A stretch of 64,000 nt of DNA from Pasteurellaceae bacterium Orientalotternb1 (GCA_011455275.1 CP015028.1:434001-498000); one strand, 5' to 3'. Positions 37,784 through 47,587 are shown, numbered from the stretch's first letter. Notes: a model not told the origin generated them from the sequence alone. Numbers and translations are program-made.

Positions 37784-38011
37784 CTCCCTCTCTCATTTCG
37801 CAGTGCTACAATTCGACCAGTTGTTGATAGGCTTCACGTAATGTTGTAGCTCCCTTTCTCATTTCGCAGTGCTACAATGTACCTTGGGAGTTTTGAACTG
37901 CATTTTGCGTTGTAGCTTCCCTTTCTCATTTCGCAGTGCTACAATTGTAGTTTGGCGTTGTGTAGTTGATTTTATGTTGTAGCTCCCTTTCTCATTTCGC
38001 AGTGCTACAAT
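37777..38011 (+). CRISPR. orphan CRISPR array, type II-C-like repeats, 4 repeats and 3 spacers
   Basis: Four copies of a repeat beginning GTTGTAGCTCCCTTTCTC and ending CGCAGTGCTACAAT lie at 37777-37812, 37843-37878, 37909-37945 and 37976-38011, separated by three different 30-base spacers. The repeat appears to be the one used by Neisseria and Pasteurellaceae type II-C systems. Repeat 1 has one T-to-C change and repeat 3 a one-base insertion (37 bases). Each repeat ends in TGCTACAAT, an extended -10 that in Neisseria starts a crRNA inside every spacer, giving + strand transcription. No cas9, cas1, cas2 or tracrRNA anti-repeat is seen in the window. Confidence 0.93.
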
Positions 38012-38066
38012 AAGAGTTTAGTGAAGGATTAGCACCTGGGTGTTGATCTTCCCCCTTTCTGTTTTA

Positions 38067-39092
38067 CTAAAATGCTACTATTTCAAAACCTAAAATTCGG
38101 GCTAATTTTAGGATCCGTTTTTTATCTGCTTGCTTGCACACAAATAAACAATAAGCATCTTGCTCTGTTTCAATATTCAGCAGGGTGTAATCGCTTTTTT
38201 TCTCTAATCTATTCACAATTTCATCGATCTCCAGTGCTTTTTGGGGCAGTTTAAATTTCTTGTCGATGCGGCGAGATAAGTACTCACTTAATGCTGCATT
38301 ATCAATGTGCCAATCTGTGTCGAATGCGTCTAACATTGGCAATAACAGGAAACGATAATTTAAATAGGTCAAGTTAGGCTGATCATCTTCCTCGGCATAG
38401 CCCTGCTTGGCTAATTCCAATAGGCATTCTGCAGGTGCATTTTGAATTTGTTGATAGCGTTGCTGAAATTCAGATTTATCGCTAACGTTGAGCAAGTGAG
38501 TGAATTCATTCAATGCTTCATCAATATTGATCTCCTCTGCTTCTTCAATCCCCAGTCTGTCGCAAATAAACTCTACGGCTTCATCCAGTAATTGCAAATA
38601 AGCCAGATCAAGCTCATTGGAAGGATCGAGTTTTTGGCTATTGCCCATTTCTTTAAACAGATTACCCGTAGTCGGTGAGGTATAAAGCAGTTCTATATCA
38701 TATTGTCCTTCACTGTTTTGGCACGGCATACCAATAAAGGTGACATACTCTGCGTTATAGTATTTTTTCAATGCGGGATTCAATGGGGAAAAGAAACGAA
38801 ACTTAATGAGAAAAAATGTCCAATTACTCCCTTCTGTCATCTCCACATAGCTTGGTGGCGTAATGTTTGCTTTATTCATCAGATCTTCAAGAGGCGTATA
38901 GAAATCGTTATAACCTGCTTGAGTCAAAAAATGCGTACTGAGATCTTTAGTCGCTTCAGGAATATCTTCAGGGTAATAGTAATACTGCATTCTTAATGCC
39001 ATTCCAAATGGCGATTTGGAAAAGAAAAACTGGTATTGACTATGCTGTAAAATATAGTCTTCCATTTTCTTAAATTTTTCGACTAATGTCAT
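38067..39092 (-). CDS. protein of unknown function, 341 residues
   Basis: A soluble, acidic protein without signal peptide or membrane segments. The middle is rich in Glu/Asp ([15 protein letters not shown]), and the C-terminal 80 residues form a compact region ending [19 protein letters not shown] do not recognise the family; the build is reminiscent of uncharacterised immunity-like or accessory proteins, but nothing specific supports that. GGAGAG before ATG 39092 selects this start over 39107. It sits between the CRISPR array and a small secreted protein, all in the accessory segment. Confidence 0.75.
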   Translation of the reverse strand: MTLVEKFKKMEDYILQHSQYQFFFSKSPFGMALRMQYYYYPEDIPEATKDLSTHFLTQAGYNDFYTPLEDLMNKANITPPSYVEMTEGSNWTFFLIKFRFFSPLNPALKKYYNAEYVTFIGMPCQNSEGQYDIELLYTSPTTGNLFKEMGNSQKLDPSNELDLAYLQLLDEAVEFICDRLGIEEAEEINIDEALNEFTHLLNVSDKSEFQQRYQQIQNAPAECLLELAKQGYAEEDDQPNLTYLNYRFLLLPMLDAFDTDWHIDNAALSEYLSRRIDKKFKLPQKALEIDEIVNRLEKKSDYTLLNIETEQDAYCLFVCKQADKKRILKLARILGFEIVAF

Positions 39093-39136
39093 TTTGCTCT
39101 CCATCAAAAGTAGCCTAGTTTTGAGTAATGGTTTCG

Positions 39137-39598
39137 CTAAAAATAGATATCAATGTAATCTGTGACTGAATCGCAAGGGTTATCCATTTGCTGTAAACGC
39201 CAATACTTGCGTTTGCCTGTGGCACGAAATTCATAAGTACCGTGGCGTGTGCAAGCGTTGCCATTGTTAATATGATCGACAAGAGTGACAATTTCGCCCG
39301 TGAAAAGAAACGCTTTTTCATCGATCACCTTAATTTTTCCAAATAATGAGACAAAATTGCCATTAAGTTCCTGTGTCCCCTCAATGTTTAGCCCATTAGC
39401 GTCACTTGATATTTCCACACTGCCAAATTTTTCCCAACTCACCCACTGTAACGAGAGCAGGTGCTTGCCGATCAATTGACGTTCAATTTTAGCCACTTTA
39501 TTTGCGGTTAAGGGGCTTGATTCAGCTTGGGCACTTAAATGGCAAAGGCTTCCGAATAAGAAAATGGGTAATAATTTGAGATGTTGACGTTTTTTCAT
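39137..39598 (-). CDS. secreted protein of unknown function, 153 residues
   Basis: [20 protein letters not shown] then LSAQA-ESS is a clear Sec signal peptide (cleavage near residue 24). The mature part is about 130 residues with two cysteines near the C-terminal half ([17 protein letters not shown]), which may form a disulphide in the periplasm. TGGAGTG eight bases before ATG 39598 sets the start; the frame extending to 39679 lacks a ribosome site. The sequence [16 protein letters not shown] suggests a small beta-rich fold, but I cannot name a family. Probably co-directional with the 341-residue gene. Confidence 0.72.
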   Translation of the reverse strand: MKKRQHLKLLPIFLFGSLCHLSAQAESSPLTANKVAKIERQLIGKHLLSLQWVSWEKFGSVEISSDANGLNIEGTQELNGNFVSLFGKIKVIDEKAFLFTGEIVTLVDHINNGNACTRHGTYEFRATGKRKYWRLQQMDNPCDSVTDYIDIYF

Positions 39599-39730
39599 AA
39601 GCACACTCCAGATAAAGAGAAAGTAATCATTTATCATACGACAGTATAGATTAAAAAGTGTTCTGTATCTAACATACAAGCGGTCAGATCATGCTAAAAT
39701 TTTGCAAATCAATAAACTAAATATATCCCT

Positions 39731-40489
39731 ATGAAATTTCCCTTTTTTCTCTGGTTCATTTTGGGACTCGCACCTGCTTTCAGTCATGCTCAAACAGACT
39801 GCATTCACACCTATTCCGAAAATGGTACCGTTCATATCAGCCGTATTGATTTGAATTGCAAAAACATTGAACTCATCACAAGCCAAATGGAAGATCAAGG
39901 GCTGACTGTATCAGAATTTGCTGAAAAATATCAAACTGCGGTAGCCATTAACGGCAGTTTTTTCCGCAAAGACGGCTCCCCCATTGGGCTCAATATCAGT
40001 AATTTTAAAAAATTGAGCAAATCACAAGATACCCGTTCCCGCTCCTTTCTCGCTTGCACAGCAGAGAATAAATGTGATATCGACCTGAAAAATAGCGTTG
40101 CCAAAATCAACCCTAAATGGAAAATCGCTATCGCAGGCTGGCACGTTTTTGATGCTAAATCAGGTCAGTTTGAATGTGCCAAAAGCGATAAAATCGGCTG
40201 TAGCCAATCGATTTTTACCGATAAACACCCAAGAACGATGATCGGTTTAGATGAAAAACGTAACTGGCTCTATTTTGTGGTGGTTGAAGGGCGGCAGATC
40301 ACTTTCGGCGGAATGACGATGGTCCAGCTTGCTGAACTTGCCAGCCAATTACAACTGACCAAAGCGGTTAATTTAGATGGCGGTGGTAGCTCAACAATGG
40401 TCGTTGGCACTAAGCGACTTTCTGCGTTGCCTTTACTACAAGCAAGTGAAAGAAAAGTGGGAAATATGATTGGGGTAAAAGTGAAGTAA
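39731..40489 (+). CDS. secreted phosphodiester glycosidase-like protein (NAGPA family)
   Basis: A 252-residue protein with signal peptide (MKFPFFLWFILGLAPAFSHA, cleaved before QTD). It shows the NAGPA/phosphodiester-glycosidase pattern: AINGSFFRKDGSPIGL (about 72-88), PRTMIGLDEKRNWLYFVVVEG (about 168-188) and VNLDGGGSSTMVV (about 214-226). Members cleave sugar-phosphodiester bonds, for example the uncovering enzyme that exposes mannose 6-phosphate; bacterial substrates are mostly unknown. Two cysteine pairs (DC...NC, ACTAENKC) fit a periplasmic location. A USS lies just upstream at 39676-39716. Confidence 0.82.
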   Translation: MKFPFFLWFILGLAPAFSHAQTDCIHTYSENGTVHISRIDLNCKNIELITSQMEDQGLTVSEFAEKYQTAVAINGSFFRKDGSPIGLNISNFKKLSKSQDTRSRSFLACTAENKCDIDLKNSVAKINPKWKIAIAGWHVFDAKSGQFECAKSDKIGCSQSIFTDKHPRTMIGLDEKRNWLYFVVVEGRQITFGGMTMVQLAELASQLQLTKAVNLDGGGSSTMVVGTKRLSALPLLQASERKVGNMIGVKVK

Positions 40490-40522
40490 GTCCAACCTGG
40501 TTTTACCTCAATCTCCAAAAGC

Positions 40523-40552
40523 AAAAAACCGCAAGCCTTACGACTTGCGGTG
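40523..40552 (-). terminator. tRNA-Ser terminator
   Basis: On the minus strand CCGCAAG-TCGTAAGG-CTTGCGG is followed by TTTTTTGC, directly after the distal tRNA-Ser gene. Confidence 0.85.
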
Positions 40553-40561
40553 AAAAATAAA

Positions 40562-40651
40562 TGGCGGAGGAAGTGAGATTCGAACTCACGGAGGGCGTAA
40601 ACCCTCGCCGGTTTTCAAGACCGGTGCCTTCAACCACTCGACCATTCCTCC
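40562..40651 (-). tRNA. tRNA-Ser (anticodon TGA), copy 2
   Basis: A 90-nt tRNA with the long variable arm of serine tRNAs, encoded CCA, acceptor GGAGGAA with TTCCTCC, and anticodon loop CTTGAAA (TGA). Identical over all 90 bases to the copy at 40724-40813. Confidence 0.97.
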
Positions 40652-40723
40652 GTGGTGAAAACATTTTTTGTTTCTCTTTGAGAGAGAAAACCTGCTGCCA
40701 ATTGGCAACAGGTTAGAATTTGA

Positions 40724-40813
40724 TGGCGGAGGAAGTGAGATTCGAACTCACGGAGGGCGTAAACCCTCGCCGGTTTTCAAGACCGGTGCCTTCAACCACT
40801 CGACCATTCCTCC
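40724..40813 (-). tRNA. tRNA-Ser (anticodon TGA), copy 1
   Basis: The promoter-proximal copy of a perfect tandem duplication. The 72-base spacer contains a hairpin (CCTGTTGCC with GGCAGCAGG on the minus strand, about 40691-40711) followed by TTTTCTCTC, which may partly terminate or mark processing between the two tRNAs. Confidence 0.97.
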
Positions 40814-40937
40814 GTTGAAAACGGGCAGAATAATATAGATAACCGCCCGTTCGGTCAAGCACAAAATGCGAGAAATGCGTTAAATGCTTTATTTTTAGTC
40901 TGTTACAAGCGGTCAGTTTTGTAGAAAGTTTTGCAAG

Positions 40938-42029
40938 TTACTTCCGCACTAACCATACGCCACTTTCGATGTGATCGGTGTAAGGGAACTGATCAAACAA
41001 CGCACAACGCTCAATGCGGTGGGTTTGCGATAGGGTTTGGAGATTGTCCGCTAAGGTGTGCGGGTTGCAAGAAATATACAAAATTCGCTCGTAACCTTGC
41101 ACCATATTGAGCGTTTCATCATCCAGCCCAGCCCGTGGTGGATCGACAAAAATCGTGTTGCAGTCGTAAGCCTTTAAATCCACGCCCCGCAAGCGGTAGA
41201 ACTCCCGCACACCATTCATTGCTTGGGTAAATTCTTCGGCAGACATTCGGATAATCTGCAAATTCTCAATGCCGTTTTGCTCGATGTTGTATTGTGCGGA
41301 ATCGACCGACGATTTAGAAATTTCAGTCGCCAATACTTTGCGGAAGTTACTGGCGAGAGCAATCGAAAAGTTGCCGTTGCCACAGTAAAGTTCGAGTAAA
41401 TCACCTTCGCTGTTTGCGGTACAACTTCTTGCCCATTCCAACATTTTGATATTCATTTTACCGTTAGGCTGGGTGAAGCTGTTTTCCACTTGGCGATAAA
41501 TGAGTTCTTGCCCATCAACCGTCAATTTTTCTTCCACATAATCGCAATCTAACGCAATTTTCTGCTTGGTTGCTCGCCCGATGAGCTGTACATCAAAACC
41601 GTAGCCCGTTAAACGCTGTTTGAGCAATTTGGCTTGGGCGATCCAGTCGTCCGTCAGCGGTTTGTGATAGAGCATCGACACCGCAATTTGTCCGCTCAAG
41701 GTACTGAGATAATCAATCTGAAACAGCTTGTGGGTGAGTAATTCATTGCCTTTGATTTCTGCCAGCAGCACCGTCATCATTCGGTTAATCAGCTGACTGG
41801 CAATCGGGAATTGATCGACCCGATAACGTTGCTTGCTCTCTTTATCGAACATAATGTGGTACAAATCACCTTCATCGTGCCACACTCGAAATTCAGCACG
41901 CAGGCGGAAATGCTGCGGTTCGGAGCCGAACACTTCAAGTTCGGGGGCGGAAAAAGGGGCAAGTAAAGCGGTTAGAGTCGCTGTCTTTTTGGCAAGCAGA
42001 TTGGGATATTGGGAAATTGGTAAAGTCAT
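40938..42029 (-). CDS. trmA: tRNA (uracil-5-)-methyltransferase
   Basis: S-adenosylmethionine-dependent enzyme forming m5U54 in the T loop of tRNA. At 363 residues it matches the family. Visible are the SAM-binding [24 protein letters not shown], and the nucleophile-containing [12 protein letters not shown]. It lacks the N-terminal TRAM domain and iron-sulphur cysteines of RlmC/RlmD, which supports TrmA. The ribosome site before ATG 42029 is weak. maoP lies 51 bases upstream in the same direction. Confidence 0.95.
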   Translation of the reverse strand: MTLPISQYPNLLAKKTATLTALLAPFSAPELEVFGSEPQHFRLRAEFRVWHDEGDLYHIMFDKESKQRYRVDQFPIASQLINRMMTVLLAEIKGNELLTHKLFQIDYLSTLSGQIAVSMLYHKPLTDDWIAQAKLLKQRLTGYGFDVQLIGRATKQKIALDCDYVEEKLTVDGQELIYRQVENSFTQPNGKMNIKMLEWARSCTANSEGDLLELYCGNGNFSIALASNFRKVLATEISKSSVDSAQYNIEQNGIENLQIIRMSAEEFTQAMNGVREFYRLRGVDLKAYDCNTIFVDPPRAGLDDETLNMVQGYERILYISCNPHTLADNLQTLSQTHRIERCALFDQFPYTDHIESGVWLVRK

Positions 42030-42080
42030 TGTGTTTAAAGGAATAAGGGACGCATTAAAAACGTCCCTAAAATGAAAAGA

Positions 42081-42410
42081 TTATTCAGAATCGTCGCTTG
42101 AACCAATGTCACCGCTGACATCGCCAGACAAGGTGTAAATACGTTTGGTCTTGCTAGTTAATGTACGATATTTTACCCACGTCTTTTCTAAGAAAGTTTC
42201 AGGGGCTTTCTCGCCTTTTACGACAGCTACGAACTGTTTTTCATCCGCAGTTTTTGCTTTACGCTCACCTGTTTCAAGGGCTAAACACGCCTGACCAAAT
42301 TGCTCTAATGTTTGAGATTCACGAATGGTGTAATCTCCGTGACGGGAAAAACCTCTTGGGTAGTTTTTATCATCAAAAAAACGACGAGTAACGCTAAAAC
42401 TCTCTGCCAT
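42081..42410 (-). CDS. maoP: macrodomain Ori organisation protein MaoP
   Basis: A 109-residue homologue of E. coli MaoP (YifE, DUF413), which with the maoS site organises the Ori macrodomain. The conserved opening MAESFSVTRRFFDDKNYPRG and FSRHGDYTIRESQ, and EKQFVAVVKGEK, match well. The C-terminus is acidic (SSDDSE) as in E. coli. GAGG before ATG 42410. Its presence in the same window as matP is notable, since in E. coli the two genes are far apart. Confidence 0.92.
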   Translation of the reverse strand: MAESFSVTRRFFDDKNYPRGFSRHGDYTIRESQTLEQFGQACLALETGERKAKTADEKQFVAVVKGEKAPETFLEKTWVKYRTLTSKTKRIYTLSGDVSGDIGSSDDSE

Positions 42411-42588
42411 AATCTGCCTCTTTTGTGCTCTGTTTCGCTAAATTAAAATTTGGGGAAGCATTAAAGCCAAAACTGGCGTAGAAATCAATGGTTTTTGCTT
42501 GAAAATTTCATTTGAACTAGGCTTTTCTTCTTATTTTACGTCTAGCAAGCGGTCACTTACTATTGATGATTTACACCTTTTTCAACTG

Positions 42589-42604
42589 ATGCAAACGTTT
42601 GCGT
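42589..42604 (+). promoter_or_regulatory. PurR box upstream of purL
   Basis: ATGCAAACGTTTGCGT matches the PurR consensus ACGCAAACGTTTGCGT at 15 of 16 positions. A perfect TATAAT follows at 42612-42617, so the operator covers the -35 region and PurR binding would block transcription. Confidence 0.88.
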
Positions 42605-42655
42605 AATCCGTTATAATAGTCTGCAATTTTGTTTTCATTTTTACGGAATCATCCA

Positions 42656-45600
42656 ATGACAGTACAAACTTTCCGCGGCTCGCCTGCGTTATCTTCTTTC
42701 CGCTTAACGCAACTTCAACAAAAATTCCAACAAAATCAATTACCTGTTCAGTCTGTTTACGCTGAGTATTTGCATTTTATTCAGCTAAACCGACCGCTTG
42801 TCAGTGAGCAGGAAAGTAAGCTGAAAGCGTTGTTGCATTATGGTCCAACCTTGGCTGAAAAAGAGCCAACGGGCTTTTGTTTAATCGTTACCCCTCGAGT
42901 TGGTACAATTTCTTCGTGGTCATCGAAAGCGACCGACATCGCCCACAACTGTGGTTTGACGGAAGTGGATCGCATTGAGCGTGGTTTGGCGTACTATTTT
43001 GAATTTTCTGCCCAACCAACGGCGGCACAGTTGGACACTTTAAAAGGCTTGTTACACGACCGTATGTTAGAAACCGTGTTAGACAGTGCGGAGCAAGCGG
43101 ATAAACTGTTCGCTCAACACGAACCGAAAGAATTTACCACCGTTGATGTGCTAGGAGGCGGTCGCAAGGCGTTGGAAGTAGCGAACGTGGAATTGGGCTT
43201 GGCGTTGGCGGAAGATGAAATCGACTATTTGGTGGAAAATTTCACCGCACTTGGACGCAATCCGAACGACATCGAACTCTATATGTTCGCTCAAGCCAAC
43301 TCGGAACATTGTCGCCATAAAATCTTCAATGCGGACTGGATCATTGATGGCGAAAAACAGGATAAATCCCTGTTCAAAATGATTAAAAATACCTTTGAGA
43401 AAACCCCAGATTATGTGCTTTCCGCCTATAAAGACAATGCGGCGGTGATGGAAGGCTCAAAAGTAGGGCGTTTCTTCCCTGATCAAGACGGGCAATATCG
43501 CTATCACAATGAAGATGCTCACATTTTGATGAAAGTGGAAACCCATAACCACCCAACCGCCATTTCGCCATTTCCAGGGGCGGCGACAGGTTCAGGCGGT
43601 GAAATTCGTGATGAAGGGGCGACAGGGCGTGGTGCTAAACCAAAAGCTGGTTTAACGGGCTTTTCGGTATCGAACTTAGTGATCCCAAACTTTGAACAGC
43701 CTTGGGAAAATCCACTTTCTAAGCCAAACCGTATTGCTTCGGCATTAGATATTATGATCGAAGGCCCACTCGGTGGGGCGGCGTTTAACAACGAATTTGG
43801 TCGTCCTGCGTTGCTCGGCTACTTCCGTACCTATGAAGAAAAAGTGAACAGTTTTGCAGGCGAAGAAGTCCGTGGCTACCACAAACCGATAATGCTCGCA
43901 GGCGGTATCGGCAACATTCGACCGGAGCACGTTCAAAAAGGCGAAATCCCCGTGGGGGCGAAGTTAATCGTACTGGGTGGCCCTGCGATGAACATCGGTT
44001 TGGGCGGCGGTGCGGCTTCGTCAATGGCATCGGGCAAATCGAAAGAAGATTTAGATTTCGCTTCCGTTCAACGTGAAAATCCAGAAATGGAACGCCGTTG
44101 CCAAGAAGTGATCGACCGCTGCTGGCAGTTGGGCGAAGAGAACCCGATTTTGTTTATTCACGATGTCGGGGCTGGCGGTTTATCCAATGCGATGCCTGAA
44201 TTGGTACACGATGGCGAGCGTGGCGGTAAATTCGACCTGCGTTCGATTTTATGCGATGAAAAAGGCATGTCGCCACTCGAAATTTGGTGTAACGAATCTC
44301 AAGAGCGTTATGTGTTAGCTGTTGCCCCTGAAAAACTGGCATTATTCACCGCACTTTGCGAGCGTGAACGTGCCCCGTTTGCGGTGATTGGCGAAGCGAC
44401 CGAAGAGAAGCATCTGACTTTGCACGACAGTCATTTCGATAACAAACCGATCGATTTGCCGATGAATGTGTTGCTTGGCAAAACCCCGAAAATGACCCGT
44501 GATGTGGTGTCAAAAGCCGTGGAAAATCAACCGCTTGCACAGGACAAAATCCAACTCAAAGAGGCATTACATCGTGTGCTTCGCTTGCCAGTGGTGGCAG
44601 AAAAAACCTTCCTAATTACCATCGGCGACCGCTCGGTAACGGCAATGGTCGCTCGAGATCAGATGGTCGGCCCGTGGCAAATTCCAGTTGCCGACTGTGC
44701 CGTCACCACCGCCAGCCTTGACAGTTATCACGGCGAAGCGATGTCAATGGGCGAACGTGCCCCTGTGGCATTGCTCGACTTCGGGGCGTCCGCTCGCTTA
44801 GCCGTGGCAGAAGCGATCACGAACATTGCGGCAACGGATATTGGCGACATTAAACGGATCAAACTCTCGGCAAACTGGATGTCAGCGGCAGGTCATCAGG
44901 GCGAAGACGCAGGCTTATACGAAGCGGTGAAAGCCGTGGGCGAAGAGCTTTGCCCAGCTCTTGGCATCACCATTCCTGTGGGCAAAGACTCAATGTCAAT
45001 GAAAACCACTTGGGAAGAAAATGGTGAGCAAAAAACCGTTACTGCCCCTCTTTCCTTAGTCATTTCCGCTTTCGCTCGGGTGGAAGATGTGCGTAAAACC
45101 GTGACCCCACAACTTCGTACCGACAAAGGTCACTCACGCCTATTGCTTATCGACTTAGGTGAAGGCAAAAATCGCTTGGGGGCGACCGCACTTGCACAGG
45201 TGTACAAACAATTAGGCGACAAACCAGCGGACGTGGTGAATGTTGAAGCGATTAAAAATTTCTTCAATGCTATGCAAGCTCTTGTATCACAACAGAAATT
45301 ACTCGCTTACCACGACCGTTCGGACGGTGGTTTAATCACCACTCTTGCGGAAATGGCGTTCGCAGGGCATTGCGGCGTGTCTGTGGACATCAGTGCCTTG
45401 GGCGACAACGATTTAGCGGTGCTATTCAACGAAGAATTGGGGGCGGTGATTCAAGTGGCGGACAGTGAACTGAACAGCGTGCGTGAGATTTTGAACACCC
45501 ATAACTTACTACCGATGACCAAAGAACTTGGTGCGGTGGTAGATGGCGATTTATTTGAAATCAGCCGTGGCACTCGCAAATTACTCAGCGAAAAACGCTC

Positions 45601-46552
45601 GCAATTGCGTGGCATTTGGGCGGAACTGACCCACCAAATGCAGCGTTTGCGTGATAATCCAGAATGTGCCGACCAAGAATTTGCGGCGAAAAAAGATCCA
45701 AATAACAAAGGGTTATCTGTGCATCTAACCTACGACATCAACGAAGACATCGCTGCCCCATACATCAACACAGGCGTGAAACCAACCGTGGCAATTTTGC
45801 GTGAACAGGGCGTAAACAGCCATTACGAAATGGCTGCCGCCTTCGACCGAGCAGGTTTCAATGCGATTGACGTGCATATGAGCGACTTAATGAACGGCAG
45901 AAGAAATCTTAACGATTTCAATGCGTTAGTGGCTTGTGGTGGCTTCTCTTACGGCGATGTATTAGGGGCTGGCGGTGGCTGGGCGAAATCGATCCTGTTC
46001 AACCCAATGTTGCGAGATCAATTCAGCCAATTTTTCGCCAACCCGAACACGCTCACACTAGGCGTATGTAACGGCTGCCAAATGGTGTCGAACTTGGCGG
46101 AAATTATCCCTGGCACGGAAAACTGGCCACGCTTCGTGCGTAATAAATCAGAACGCTTTGAAGCGCGTGTTGGCTTAGTGCGTATCAATGACACCCACAA
46201 CCACTGGTTCGCAGGAATGGCAGGCTCGCATATGCCAATCGCCGTCAGCCACGGTGAAGGGCAAGTGGAATTCAAGCGGTCAGATCAGCTCAATAATTTG
46301 CAAGCCCAAAACTTAGTGATTGCCCAGTATATCGACAACAACCTCCAACCAACGGAAACCTACCCAGCCAACCCGAACGGCTCCGCCCTTGGCATCACAG
46401 CCATAGGCAATGCAGACGGACGTGTCGCCATTATGATGCCACACCCAGAGCGAGTGTTCCGTGCAGTCAGCAACTCTTGGTATCCAGAAGATTGGAACGA
46501 AGATGGTGCTTGGATGAGAATGTTTAGGAATGCGAGAGTGAGTTTCAAATAA
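42656..46552 (+). CDS. purL: phosphoribosylformylglycinamidine synthase
   Basis: Large single-chain FGAM synthase for step four of purine synthesis: ATP-dependent amidation with ammonia channelled from glutamine. The 1298 residues comprise an N-terminal PurS-like domain, two AIRS-like halves ([46 protein letters not shown]), and a C-terminal glutaminase with Cys1138 (GVCNGC), His1263 and Glu1265 (HPE). The ATG at 42656 follows ACGGAAT and matches the family start. A USS near 46273 encodes the in-frame KRSDQ. Controlled by a PurR box. Confidence 0.97.
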   Translation: MTVQTFRGSPALSSFRLTQLQQKFQQNQLPVQSVYAEYLHFIQLNRPLVSEQESKLKALLHYGPTLAEKEPTGFCLIVTPRVGTISSWSSKATDIAHNCGLTEVDRIERGLAYYFEFSAQPTAAQLDTLKGLLHDRMLETVLDSAEQADKLFAQHEPKEFTTVDVLGGGRKALEVANVELGLALAEDEIDYLVENFTALGRNPNDIELYMFAQANSEHCRHKIFNADWIIDGEKQDKSLFKMIKNTFEKTPDYVLSAYKDNAAVMEGSKVGRFFPDQDGQYRYHNEDAHILMKVETHNHPTAISPFPGAATGSGGEIRDEGATGRGAKPKAGLTGFSVSNLVIPNFEQPWENPLSKPNRIASALDIMIEGPLGGAAFNNEFGRPALLGYFRTYEEKVNSFAGEEVRGYHKPIMLAGGIGNIRPEHVQKGEIPVGAKLIVLGGPAMNIGLGGGAASSMASGKSKEDLDFASVQRENPEMERRCQEVIDRCWQLGEENPILFIHDVGAGGLSNAMPELVHDGERGGKFDLRSILCDEKGMSPLEIWCNESQERYVLAVAPEKLALFTALCERERAPFAVIGEATEEKHLTLHDSHFDNKPIDLPMNVLLGKTPKMTRDVVSKAVENQPLAQDKIQLKEALHRVLRLPVVAEKTFLITIGDRSVTAMVARDQMVGPWQIPVADCAVTTASLDSYHGEAMSMGERAPVALLDFGASARLAVAEAITNIAATDIGDIKRIKLSANWMSAAGHQGEDAGLYEAVKAVGEELCPALGITIPVGKDSMSMKTTWEENGEQKTVTAPLSLVISAFARVEDVRKTVTPQLRTDKGHSRLLLIDLGEGKNRLGATALAQVYKQLGDKPADVVNVEAIKNFFNAMQALVSQQKLLAYHDRSDGGLITTLAEMAFAGHCGVSVDISALGDNDLAVLFNEELGAVIQVADSELNSVREILNTHNLLPMTKELGAVVDGDLFEISRGTRKLLSEKRSQLRGIWAELTHQMQRLRDNPECADQEFAAKKDPNNKGLSVHLTYDINEDIAAPYINTGVKPTVAILREQGVNSHYEMAAAFDRAGFNAIDVHMSDLMNGRRNLNDFNALVACGGFSYGDVLGAGGGWAKSILFNPMLRDQFSQFFANPNTLTLGVCNGCQMVSNLAEIIPGTENWPRFVRNKSERFEARVGLVRINDTHNHWFAGMAGSHMPIAVSHGEGQVEFKRSDQLNNLQAQNLVIAQYIDNNLQPTETYPANPNGSALGITAIGNADGRVAIMMPHPERVFRAVSNSWYPEDWNEDGAWMRMFRNARVSFK

Positions 46553-46604
46553 TATAAAAATCTGCTAGTTTCTTAATTCTAGCAGATTCCCCCGATGGTG
46601 CCCC

Positions 46605-46679
46605 GATGGCGCTCGTGTCCACACGAGTGCCTTTTTTATATCTAACGAGTTAAAGCACTCGTCGCAGACGAGCGCTATC
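46605..46679. repeat. REPIN-like paired hairpin repeat, copy A
   Basis: Hairpin 1 (46605-46631) is GATGGCGCTCGTG-TCC-ACACGAGTGCC. Hairpin 2 (46654-46679) is AGCACTCGTC-GCA-GACGAGCGCTATC. Hairpin 2 reverse-complemented begins GATAGCGCTCGTC, so the two are inverted copies of the same unit, the layout of a REPIN. A 22-base AT-rich spacer separates them. It lies between purL and the RAYT gene. Confidence 0.8.
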
Positions 46680-46818
46680 TTTTCCTAAGTTTGTAAAAAT
46701 ATAAGATGAACTGACCGCTTGTGTTATTTTTGTGATCTGTGTCGAGAAATTGAGTTGAATATCTGATTAATTTTTCCTATTTCGTTAGAGTTTCTTTCTT
46801 TTGAAAGGAAGAATGAAT

Positions 46819-47367
46819 ATGAGTAGGAAATATAAAATGAATAATCCTGACGGAGCTTATTTTGTCAGTTTTGCAACGGTTTATTGGGTTGATGTTTTTA
46901 TTCGAGAAATCTATTTTCAAGCGATCATTCAATCTTTAGCATTTTGTCGTAAGGAGAAAGGAATGATTTTGTATGGCTATTGCATAATGCCTAGCCATAT
47001 ACATTTATTATTTCAAGCTAAAGAGAAAAATCCTGTTGAATTATTACAAAACTTTAAAAAAGTAACTGCAAAATCGGTGCTGAAATTGATTGCGGAAAAT
47101 CCACAGGAGAGTCGTAAAGCATGGCTTTTATGGATGTTTGAACGAGCTGGAAAGAAAAGAGCAAATGTTCAAAAATACCAATTTTGGCAACATCATAACC
47201 AGCCAATTGAACTTTATTCGCAGAAATTCTTTGAAGAAAAACTAAATTATATTCATCAAAATCCTGTTATTAGCGGTTTTGTGTCTGAGTGTTGGGAATG
47301 GAAATATAGTAGTGCAAGAAATTATTGTGGTTTAACGTCCGCATTAGAAATAGATTTAGCTGTTTAA
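46819..47367 (+). CDS. REP-associated tyrosine transposase (RAYT, IS200/IS605-related Y1 transposase)
   Basis: A single-strand HUH endonuclease-like transposase of 182 residues. The opening MSRKYK and DGAYFVSFATVYWVDVF are typical of the family. The metal-binding His60 and His62 lie in MPSHIHLLF, and the catalytic tyrosine is Tyr144 in EEKLNYIHQNPV. RAYTs are domesticated, single-copy genes that mobilise or maintain REP hairpins. GGAAG eight bases before ATG 46819 chooses this start over ATG 46813 and TTG 46801. Inverted hairpin pairs flank the gene on both sides, the expected RAYT/REPIN arrangement. All catalytic residues look intact. Confidence 0.88.
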   Translation: MSRKYKMNNPDGAYFVSFATVYWVDVFIREIYFQAIIQSLAFCRKEKGMILYGYCIMPSHIHLLFQAKEKNPVELLQNFKKVTAKSVLKLIAENPQESRKAWLLWMFERAGKKRANVQKYQFWQHHNQPIELYSQKFFEEKLNYIHQNPVISGFVSECWEWKYSSARNYCGLTSALEIDLAV

Positions 47368-47372
47368 TATTA

Positions 47373-47401
47373 GATAGCACTCGTCACAGACGAGCGCTAT
47401 C
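47373..47401. repeat. single REP-like hairpin, copy B
   Basis: GATAGCACTCGTC-ACA-GACGAGCGCTATC, a near-perfect palindrome equal to hairpin 2 of copies A and C. It starts six bases after the RAYT stop codon. Confidence 0.78.
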
Positions 47402-47461
47402 TTTTCTATTATTTGGTTACAAGCGGTTAGTTCTGCAGAGTTTTTTGCAAATTTATAACCC

Positions 47462-47536
47462 GATGGCACTCGTATCCACACGAGTGCCTTTTTCATATCT
47501 ATTCAACTAAAGCACTCGTCGCAGACGAGCGCTATC
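47462..47536. repeat. REPIN-like paired hairpin repeat, copy C
   Basis: Hairpin 1 at 47462-47488 (GATGGCACTCGTA-TCC-ACACGAGTGCC) and hairpin 2 at 47511-47536 (AGCACTCGTC-GCA-GACGAGCGCTATC), with a 22-base spacer. It is the same size and orientation as copy A and differs at only a few positions, mostly in the spacer. Confidence 0.8.
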
Positions 47537-47587
47537 TTTTCTGCTGTTGGTTTGCAAGCGGTCACTTCCGCCTGATTTTTTGCAAAT

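Noticed and set aside
36370..39700. Cas9, Cas1, Cas2 or a tracrRNA next to the CRISPR array
   Set aside because: The neighbouring genes lack HNH/RuvC or Cas1/Cas2 features, and no anti-repeat was found on either side.
40562..40813. tRNA-Ser duplication as a prophage attachment site pair
   Set aside because: No integrase and no truncated tRNA copy are present; the copies are full length and probably both functional.
46559..46588. Hairpin AATCTGCTAG/CTAGCAGATT after purL as a standard terminator
   Set aside because: The stem is good, but it is followed by CCCCC rather than T on the plus strand; the T-run is on the minus side where no gene ends. It may still stop purL in a Rho-assisted way.
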